59,020 nt of DNA. Origin: a virus. This document shows positions 53,758 through 59,020 of the stretch, in pieces. Position 1 is the first letter of the stretch. Each line of letters begins with the position of its first letter. Below the pieces are notes generated by a model. The model worked only from the letters and a program-made list of their open reading frames with translations, searched no databases and was not told where the DNA came from. The stretch covers positions 1-59,020 of the IMG/VR virus record IMGVR_UViG_3300034094_000170, one strand, 5' to 3'. The position numbers and the translations under genes are program-made.

Positions 53758-53994
53758 TTAATTTATGTTGATTTTACTCACTTTTTCTTTAACTTCTTTA
53801 ATCCAATTTATTGCAGGTTGATTGAGTTTGATTTGTTCCTCTGTATTTTGCCCTAAATTTTTTAGATGATTTGATAATCGACCATTGTTGATTTTTTCTT
53901 GTAACTGCAATTTTAATTGCTCAACTTCTTTAATTAAATCATCTCTTTCTTGCTCTAAAGCTTTGATGTTTGCTTGTTTTTTGATGTCATTCAT
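53758..53994 (-). CDS. Small coiled-coil protein
   Basis: Protein of 78 aa. Residues 5-40 (IKALEQERDDLIKEVEQLKL) form a clear leucine-type coiled coil. The C-terminus is Lys-rich. It has an upstream promoter candidate on the minus strand (TTGCAA, 16 nt, TATGAT, near 54023-54050). It is divergent from the 54114 ORF. Function unknown; dimerising regulator or structural adaptor are possibilities. Confidence 0.55.
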   Translation of the reverse strand: MNDIKKQANIKALEQERDDLIKEVEQLKLQLQEKINNGRLSNHLKNLGQNTEEQIKLNQPAINWIKEVKEKVSKININ

Positions 53995-54054
53995 TGTTTT
54001 GCCTTGTTGTTTTACATATTTATATCATAGCACAAAATACAGCTTTTGCAATAC

Positions 54055-54083
54055 TTGACATATTTGTTGACAATGTGTAAAAT
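54055..54083 (+). promoter_or_regulatory. Strong sigma70-type promoter
   Basis: TTGACA (54055-54060), 17 nt, TAAAAT (54078-54083). A second TTGACA (54067) and TATAAT (54097-54102) follow. It would drive the 54114 and 54337 ORFs. Confidence 0.7.
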
Positions 54084-54113
54084 AAGAATACTAAGATATA
54101 ATAACAAATAAAT

Positions 54114-54254
54114 ATGGTAACAGTAACTTGGCAAAATGAGCAAAAAAGATGTTTCCAGTCAACAGGTAAAATTAACAGTGATGGCGATTTTATCTATAAC
54201 GGTAACTGGGTATCATATCTTGATAAATATAATTACTCTTTTCATCAATTTTAA
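54114..54254 (+). CDS. Small ORF, 46 aa
   Basis: Hand-translated frame MVTVTWQNEQKRCFQSTGKI and then NSDGDFIYNGNWVSYLDKYN up to YSFHQF. Aromatic-rich and compact, it starts shortly after a strong promoter, which is the main support. An AAGGAG follows its stop (54253-54258), perhaps used by a downstream frame. Function unknown. Confidence 0.5.
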   Translation: MVTVTWQNEQKRCFQSTGKINSDGDFIYNGNWVSYLDKYNYSFHQF

Positions 54255-54336
54255 GGAGTAAAAGGAAAAAAAAGAAATTATCAAAAAAGGTAATTTTGAG
54301 ATTGTTTAATTTTTTAGTTAAAATAAAGGAAAAAGC

Positions 54337-54558
54337 ATGAGTTATGTAGCAGATAGAGATTGGCTAGAAAGTTTGAAAGTTGGTGATAAAGTTGTCGTAA
54401 AAGACAACAAAAACGCCATAAAACCAATCAACGCAATAATAACAAAGGTTACAAAAAAACTCATTTATGCAAACTATAACGAGTTTTCAAGACAGTCAGG
54501 AAAGATTAATACCAACAAGAGCGGAAGCAATTATTATTACCTGAGCAAAAGAGAGTGA
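54337..54558 (+). CDS. Small hypothetical protein, KOW/SH3-like
   Basis: Protein of 73 aa (MSYVADRDWLESLKVGDKVV). The pattern LKVGDKVVVKD...AIITKVTKKLIYANY resembles small SH3-like barrels, which are common in early phage genes. AAGGAAAAAG lies just upstream of the ATG and is a good ribosome site. Its stop is directly followed by the right end of the IS605-like element, so the insertion may have removed a natural downstream neighbour. Confidence 0.6.
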   Translation: MSYVADRDWLESLKVGDKVVVKDNKNAIKPINAIITKVTKKLIYANYNEFSRQSGKINTNKSGSNYYYLSKRE

Positions 54559-54598
54559 ATTGACACTCCCCGCTCTGAAGAGACGGGGATTCTACATT

Positions 54599-55780
54599 CT
54601 ACGTCAGAATTTGCTCAACCAGGTTTTCACCAAGAAGAGTAGAGACTCCAACTCCTGTAGCGTTAATTCGGGAATGCCCTTCCCTATTTTTAGCTAAATT
54701 CAGAATGTTAATTGCAGCGTTTGTATCTCTGTGCAACTCACATCCACAAGTACAAACATGGGTGCGAGTTGATAGAGATTTTTTCACAATTACCCCACAA
54801 TTAGAACATTTCTGTGAAGTGTAATGGGGTGGAACTGGTATTGCCAATTTATCAAATTTAGCTGCAAAATATTCTATCCATTGTCGGAACAAATACCAAC
54901 TGGCATCACTAATTGATTTAGCTAAACAGTGGTTTTTAACTAAATTCTTAACACTTAAATCTTCGTAGGCTACTACATCGTTAGATGTGCATACGTTACG
55001 CGCTAGTTTTTTAGCGTGTTCATTCCGTTGCCTGCTTACTTTTAAGTGTTTTTTAGCGTAAACTTTTCTGGCTTTCCGTCTTCCTGATGAACCTTTAACC
55101 TTTTTATAGATTTGTCTCTGAGATTTTTTAATCGACGTTTCCGCCTTTCTTAGAAACTTGGGATTTGGTTCTTGATACCCGTTAGAGTCTGTATAGAAAG
55201 ATTCTATTCCAACATCCAGTCCGATTTCCTTTCCGGTTTTCGGTTGAACATCAGTGACGGTAATATTCAGGCAAAATTGACAGTAATATCCATCAGCGCG
55301 ACGAATTAAACGAATCCGTTTAATATCTTTGACGTTGTAAGTATGGATATCCCATTTTCCTAAAAGTTTAAGTTCACCAATACCTTTTTTGTCAGTTATG
55401 GTAATTCTTCTTTTAGTGGGATGCAATGACCAACCCGATGTTTTATATTCAACAGAACGACAATCTTTCTGAAATCTAGGAAATCCTTTCTTTCCAGAAA
55501 CCTTTTTCTTACAATTTTCGTAAAAACGAGAAATTGCCGACCATGCTCGTTCCGCAGCAGCTTGTACTGCCATTGAATTTAAGTCTTTGACAAAATCGAA
55601 TTGTGAACGAAGTTCTGTAGAATACTTGTTTAAAGCAAATCGATTAATTTTGGTATCTTTAGGTGCGTCCATCCAATACCGAATAGACTTGTTTCTAATA
55701 AACTGTACCGTTTTAATCGCCTCATCAATCGCTTTGTACTGATGAGGTTTTGCTTTGATTTTGTATTCTATAACTATCAT
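54599..55780 (-). CDS. tnpB: TnpB of the IS605-type element
   Basis: Protein of 393 aa. RuvC residues: Asp about 189 (IGLDVG), Glu about 273 (AYEDL), and Asp in HRDTNAAINI near 350. Zinc ribbon CSNCG...CTCGC. It is clearly homologous to the solo TnpB at 52248 over its whole length but differs at many positions, so the two are not a recent duplication, although their right-end DNA is nearly identical. The start is ATG at 55780. The known role of TnpB is RNA-guided cutting that helps the element persist. Confidence 0.88.
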   Translation of the reverse strand: MIVIEYKIKAKPHQYKAIDEAIKTVQFIRNKSIRYWMDAPKDTKINRFALNKYSTELRSQFDFVKDLNSMAVQAAAERAWSAISRFYENCKKKVSGKKGFPRFQKDCRSVEYKTSGWSLHPTKRRITITDKKGIGELKLLGKWDIHTYNVKDIKRIRLIRRADGYYCQFCLNITVTDVQPKTGKEIGLDVGIESFYTDSNGYQEPNPKFLRKAETSIKKSQRQIYKKVKGSSGRRKARKVYAKKHLKVSRQRNEHAKKLARNVCTSNDVVAYEDLSVKNLVKNHCLAKSISDASWYLFRQWIEYFAAKFDKLAIPVPPHYTSQKCSNCGVIVKKSLSTRTHVCTCGCELHRDTNAAINILNLAKNREGHSRINATGVGVSTLLGENLVEQILT

Positions 55781-55872
55781 TGATTCGACCTGTCAATGGG
55801 TTGTCTGTTTGCTACTATCAACCTTAACACAGTAAACTAGATTTGTCGATAAAAATATCAGAACAACCAAAT

Positions 55873-56283
55873 ATGAAACTGAAGTCTATAGATTACAAGC
55901 ATTACAACCACTCAGTCGGATTAGCTTGTGTCCACCTGGTTTGGATTCCAAAACGAAGAAAGCGTGTGCTAGTTGGAAACGTAGCAACACGCTGTCGGGA
56001 GATATTTTATGAATTAGCAATTGAGAAAGAATGGGAGATTAAAGCACTGGAGATAGCTCCTGACCATATTCATTTATTTATCTGCCATCAACCTAATTAT
56101 TCGATTAGTCAGATTGTGCAAGCTTTCAAAGGGAGATCGTCGTGTTACCTCAGAAGAGAATTTCCTGATTTACTGAAACTTCCTAGTTTATGGACTCGCT
56201 CCTATTTTCACACAACTGCTGGTAGTGTTAGCTCGAAAGTTATCATGGAATATATTAATGACCCCCATCACAGTACCCATTAA
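55873..56283 (+). CDS. tnpA: TnpA, Y1 HUH transposase (IS200/IS605)
   Basis: 136 aa from the ATG at 55873; a TTG 30 nt upstream (55843) is in frame but less likely. The HUH motif is PDHIHLFI, the first strand is VHLVWIPKRRK, and the catalytic Tyr lies in the C-terminal helix region with TRSYFHTTAG and SSKVIMEYI. Such enzymes cut and join single-stranded DNA at subterminal hairpins during replication. The length is normal and the gene is intact. It probably can also mobilise the solo tnpB element whose ends are similar. Confidence 0.88.
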   Translation: MKLKSIDYKHYNHSVGLACVHLVWIPKRRKRVLVGNVATRCREIFYELAIEKEWEIKALEIAPDHIHLFICHQPNYSISQIVQAFKGRSSCYLRREFPDLLKLPSLWTRSYFHTTAGSVSSKVIMEYINDPHHSTH

Positions 56284-56366
56284 AAGACAGGCGCTTAAAA
56301 GCGCTGCTTGCCTTCATCCACGAACTGAAGTTACGTGGTTTTCGGCTCTGCCAATAATAAACTGAT

Positions 56367-56404
56367 AAAACCCCGTGATTAATATAATCACGGGGTTTTT
56401 TTTA
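56367..56404. terminator. Strong terminator after the IS element
   Basis: AAAACCCCGTGATTA and TAATCACGGGGTTTT form a 15-bp perfect stem followed by a T-run. The following stretch to 56507 is AT-rich and holds a TATAAT (56477-56482), a possible -10 for the next gene. Confidence 0.8.
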
Positions 56405-56507
56405 CAACCGTTGCGCTACTTATTTGGTAGTATCCAAAAAGTTCTAAATTTATCATATCATATTTTCAATTAATGTTATAATTAATTTAGTACAATAAAC
56501 AAACAAA

Positions 56508-56723
56508 ATGAAAACAGTACCATTAACAAAAGAAAATCTTTCACCTGATGTAATTCTAAACCTTAAAAAATTAAATATTAACATTGATGATTGTTTTATT
56601 ATGAAAGATTATTGGAATTTTAACTTTTCCAGACAAAATGGTAGAATTATACACGGTCAGGATGAGTATAAAATTTGGAGAGATGTAATCGGAGGTGATT
56701 GGTTGTGGGTAGAAAATCAATAA
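56508..56723 (+). CDS. Small hypothetical protein
   Basis: Protein of 71 aa (MKTVPLTKENLSPDVILNLK). Two parts: a helical N-terminus and an aromatic C-terminus (DYWNFNFSRQNGRIIHGQDE). A TATAAT lies 26 nt before the ATG; no Shine-Dalgarno site is visible. The gene is followed in sense by two and a half hairpin-tag repeats. No family recognised. Confidence 0.55.
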   Translation: MKTVPLTKENLSPDVILNLKKLNINIDDCFIMKDYWNFNFSRQNGRIIHGQDEYKIWRDVIGGDWLWVENQ

Positions 56724-56746
56724 TATAATATTAAAAAAATTAAAAT

Positions 56747-56875
56747 AGATGAGCGACTAACTAACAATACATAATTAATTATGTATTGAGAATTGAAATA
56801 GATGAGCGACTAACTAACAATACATAATTAATTATGTATTGAGAATTGAAATAATTATGTATTGAGAATTGAAAC
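56747..56875 (+). repeat. Tandem hairpin-tag repeats with CRISPR-like handles
   Basis: Two identical 53-bp units (56747-56799, 56800-56852) and a 23-bp third part (56853-56875). Each unit is an 18-nt stretch (AGATGAGCGACTAACTAA), a 24-nt perfect palindrome (CAATACATAATT and its complement) and the tag AGAATTGAAAT. The third part keeps half the stem and ends AGAATTGAAAC. The sense is that of the preceding gene. Confidence 0.7.
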
Positions 56876-56893
56876 AAATGAGTAAATAAATTT

Positions 56894-56921
56894 AAAACCC
56901 ACTAATCAATTAGTGGGTTTT
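56894..56921. terminator. Bidirectional terminator
   Basis: AAAACCCACTAAT and ATTAGTGGGTTTT, a perfect 13-bp stem with a 2-nt centre, between the hairpin-tag repeats and the convergent 56927 gene. Confidence 0.75.
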
Positions 56922-56926
56922 AAAAA

Positions 56927-57253
56927 CTAAACAATCATACTAACAACATTGCCTAATTCAACTTTATGAAGCAGTAGTATTAAATTTTTAATTTTAACAG
57001 CTATTGCTTTTGTTAATTTTGAAATTTCATAGATATTGTTATCCACAACAAAACCTTGTCGGTTTATTGTACTAACATGAATAACTGTTTTGGGTGTGAG
57101 AGGTGGAGCAGAATAACATTTGCTCACCTTTATATAATGCTGATATCCATAATCATATAAAGCAATTTGATTGTTATTAGAATCAACATCTATCTTAAAA
57201 CCCATCATTGTTAAAATCTTAGTGTCGTCATTATTAAAAGTGAATCGTGGCAT
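56927..57253 (-). CDS. Hypothetical protein
   Basis: Protein of 108 aa starting MPRFTFNNDDTKILTMMGFK. A beta-rich first half (KIDVDSNNNQIALYDYGYQH) and a helical, hydrophobic C-terminus (LTKAIAVKIKNLILLLHKVE) are visible. It has a terminator right after its stop and lies alone between two terminators, so it is probably transcribed singly. Family not recognised. Confidence 0.6.
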   Translation of the reverse strand: MPRFTFNNDDTKILTMMGFKIDVDSNNNQIALYDYGYQHYIKVSKCYSAPPLTPKTVIHVSTINRQGFVVDNNIYEISKLTKAIAVKIKNLILLLHKVELGNVVSMIV

Positions 57254-57293
57254 ATATAAAAATCCTAAAAAATATTATAATAGTATACCACAT

Positions 57294-57329
57294 AAAAAAG
57301 CATTTATCCTTGTATGTAAATGCTTTTTT
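57294..57329. terminator. Terminator upstream of the 56927-57253 gene
   Basis: AAAAAAGCATTTA and TAAATGCTTTTTT form a 13-bp stem with a 10-nt loop and T-runs on both strands. It would end the transcript of the 57405-57635 gene. Confidence 0.75.
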
Positions 57330-57404
57330 ATTTATATGATACAACCATATTATAGCATACAAAAAGGTTTTGTCTACAGTTTTTTATCTCATAATTAAAA
57401 TATT

Positions 57405-57635
57405 TTATTTTTTAACAATTTCAATTTCACCATTAACCCAAGCGACAAGAAGCTGTCCTAAGTTTAACCCCATCGACTGAAGTTTTTGTTGCAACATTTC
57501 TTTATCTTTACCACGCAGTCTACAAGTTGCACTGGTAAATTTTACTTGGTCTATCGTTTTTTTGTTACCACCAGGTATAAGATTTGCAAGTTGGGCAGGG
57601 GATGAGTTGTAAGGTTTTGTTCTGTTTGTTTTCAT
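57405..57635 (-). CDS. Small DNA-binding-like protein (ribbon-helix-helix style)
   Basis: Protein of 76 aa. The segment VKFTSATCRLRGKDKEMLQQ followed by KLQSMGLNLGQLLVAWVNGE has the strand, helix, turn, helix pattern of ribbon-helix-helix regulators and of plasmid partition or copy-control proteins. The N-terminus is basic and disordered. It is divergent from the primase gene with a 114-nt gap, so it might regulate the primase. The fold is inferred from pattern only. Confidence 0.5.
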   Translation of the reverse strand: MKTNRTKPYNSSPAQLANLIPGGNKKTIDQVKFTSATCRLRGKDKEMLQQKLQSMGLNLGQLLVAWVNGEIEIVKK

Positions 57636-57723
57636 GTTATTACTCTAGGGTCGTCAAAATTCTTTTTTTTAATTATAACACAAATCTCAATATCGTGATA
57701 TACTCAAAAAGTAAACACTAAAA

Positions 57724-57742
57724 AACCCTGCGCGAACAGGGC
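57724..57742 (-). terminator. Small hairpin before the primase gene
   Basis: CCCTG-CGCGAA-CAGGG with a run of six T's after it on the minus strand. It could stop antisense transcription, or form a 5' hairpin in the primase mRNA, ending 7 nt before its ATG. Confidence 0.4.
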
Positions 57743-57749
57743 TAAACTA

Positions 57750-59020
57750 ATGAAAAATAAAACTTTTAGTAATGACTTTATCGCCAATTCAAAACACGAC
57801 TGTAAACATAACTCTAATTATAACATGATTTCTGAAAAAACAATAGAATCCTGCAAAAATATTTCCATTGTCACGATTGCCGAACGGATTGGACTAAAGT
57901 TAAAAAAAATCGGTAGTCAGTTTGTTACCTCATGCCCATTCCACAAAGAAAAAACCCCTAGCTGTTACCTGACTGACGGCAAGGGGTTTAAATGCTTTGG
58001 TTGCAATGAGAGTGGTGGGAGCATCAAATTCTATCAAAAGCTCTGTGGGATTGATAAATTTAAAGATGTAATTTTGGCAATGGCATCAGAATTTTCTATC
58101 AATGTAGAGTATGAAAATGATTCTCAGTCTCAATCACAAAATGATGTTCCTAAAAAAATTATTACTCAAGAAAATAAAACTGTAAAAAACAATGCCAAAA
58201 AAGTTGTAGCTATGAATATTGATTTTGTTGAGTTAGCAAAAACGATAAACCCTAACCTCGGTGTCCTTAAAACCCGCCAGGTTGGAGGTTGTACCGAGGT
58301 CAGGGTTACTTACAATTACTCTGACAGCCAATCTGTCGAGCGAATCGAACGCTTTGATTCAAGCAATATTCGCATCGAGTTTCAGATAGGTAGTCGTCCA
58401 AAAAGTCTTAAACATATAATACCACATCATATAGATGATAGTGGGGAAACTCAAAATAATAAAGGTGATTTGCCTTGGGGTTTTTACGGTCAAAGCGATG
58501 CTGTGACTCACGGTAAAGGTAAATTTGTGTTAATGGTTGAGGGTGAAAAATGTGCAGATGTTATTCGTCAAATAGGATTAGTGGCAGTCTCTCGGATGGG
58601 TGCTGACAAAAAACCCGAAGCTATTAAACGTAATTTTCAAGCGTTGAGTGATGCTGGTGTTGAGGGTGTCATCTTTATATCTGACAATGATGAACCAGGG
58701 GAAAAAGAGTGTGAGACATTTTCTGAACTTGCTACAGATACAGGATTAAAAACCTTAACACTCAAAACTTTAGACTTATATCCTGAAGCTCAAAAAGGTG
58801 ATGATGTTGTTGATTGGGTGATAGCTGACCATGAATTATCTCATACTGATTTTATCAAAAATATTGAATTAGCGATTGATAAAAAAATAAATGTTGCCAA
58901 TAAAACTGAATCAGAACCAATAGAGAAAGCGATTGATTTAGTTAAAAAAGTGATGTTGAGTGAGATTTTTAGTGACATTCAAAAAGCTGTAAAGATTGAT
59001 AAAATAAAAGAGGAATTTAA
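57750..59020 (+). CDS. DnaG-like primase, N-terminal part (runs off the window)
   Basis: Hand-translated from the ATG at 57750; the frame stays open to 59020 (423 codons). A CHC2-type zinc finger is clear: SCPFHKEKTPSC, then KCFGCNESGG, about residues 70-95. A TOPRIM-like domain follows: FVLMVEGEKCADVIRQIG holds the conserved Glu near 270, and GVIFISDNDEPGEKEC holds the Asp-x-Asp near 312. The protein lays down RNA primers for phage DNA replication and may be a primase-helicase whose C-terminal helicase lies outside. An in-frame ATG near 57825 is an alternative start. Confidence 0.88.
   Translation, partial: MKNKTFSNDFIANSKHDCKHNSNYNMISEKTIESCKNISIVTIAERIGLKLKKIGSQFVTSCPFHKEKTPSCYLTDGKGFKCFGCNESGGSIKFYQKLCGIDKFKDVILAMASEFSINVEYENDSQSQSQNDVPKKIITQENKTVKNNAKKVVAMNIDFVELAKTINPNLGVLKTRQVGGCTEVRVTYNYSDSQSVERIERFDSSNIRIEFQIGSRPKSLKHIIPHHIDDSGETQNNKGDLPWGFYGQSDAVTHGKGKFVLMVEGEKCADVIRQIGLVAVSRMGADKKPEAIKRNFQALSDAGVEGVIFISDNDEPGEKECETFSELATDTGLKTLTLKTLDLYPEAQKGDDVVDWVIADHELSHTDFIKNIELAIDKKINVANKTESEPIEKAIDLVKKVMLSEIFSDIQKAVKIDKIKEEF

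Larger units (their letters stand above)
54559..56345. mobile_element. IS605-type element with divergent tnpB and tnpA
   Basis: The left tip at 54559 begins TTGACACTCC, with hairpin CCCCG...CGGGG (54568-54588). The right side has hairpins GCGCTT/AAGCGC (56291-56304) and CCACG/CGTGG (56318-56338), typical of the subterminal palindromes bound by Y1 transposases. tnpB and tnpA are head to head. Both genes are intact, so it may be active. Right tip is approximate. Confidence 0.75.

Noticed and set aside
57405-57430. Reverse-strand TTTCAATT near the end of the 57405 gene as another CRISPR-like unit
   Set aside because: It encodes the C-terminus of that protein and has no flanking hairpin.

Overview
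The window is an AT-rich piece of a tailed bacteriophage genome, most likely a long-tailed siphovirus of a filamentous or bloom-forming cyanobacterium. The phage assignment is direct: coat protein of the P22 type, scaffold, portal, tail-tube candidate, frameshifted tail chaperone, giant tape measure and a run of tail-tip and fibre genes. The cyanobacterial host is an inference from the style of the CRISPR repeat, the IS605-like TnpB elements and AT-rich genes that mostly lack Shine-Dalgarno sites. No terminase, integrase or tRNA gene was seen.

Layout. Virion genes run leftward from about 43.6 kb to 1 on the minus strand: scaffold, major capsid, head and neck genes, tail tube, tail chaperones, a 20.5-kb tape measure gene (6835 aa), then tail hub, fibres, a GH10-like glycosidase, two beta-propeller-like proteins and a fibre gene running off the left edge. 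Small rightward insertions interrupt this: a C39-type endolysin pair (1.0-2.1 kb), a small gene at 2.6 kb, and nrdB (ribonucleotide reductase R2) split by an ORF-less td-like group I intron (13.7-15.0 kb). The portal and one small gene run rightward from 43.66 kb.

From 45.7 to 52.2 kb lies a type I-C CRISPR-Cas interference module: leftward cas5c-cas8c-cas7c, divergent cas3, a leader with a good sigma70-type promoter, and seven 37-nt repeats with six 35-38-nt spacers. No cas1, cas2 or cas4 is present in the window. From 52.2 to 56.4 kb are two IS200/IS605-family elements, a solo tnpB and a tnpB-tnpA pair, around small phage ORFs. The right end holds small unknown genes and the start of a DnaG-like primase (CHC2 zinc finger plus TOPRIM).

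The most unusual signals are four. (1) A family of hairpins with different, self-complementary stems, each followed by the same 11-nt tag (xGAATTGAAAY) that forms the presumed crRNA handle of the array; they lie in sense orientation in the 5' and 3' flanks of the cas operon, after nrdB, after the array and after a small gene near 56.8 kb. (2) A tape measure protein with four complete alpha/beta-hydrolase-like domains and six HELTH metallopeptidase-like domains; its length predicts a tail of about 1 micrometre. (3) A capsid-gene leader with three hairpins sharing one pentaloop. (4) A 9-mer, GTTGATAAT, placed 34-41 nt upstream of four late leftward genes.
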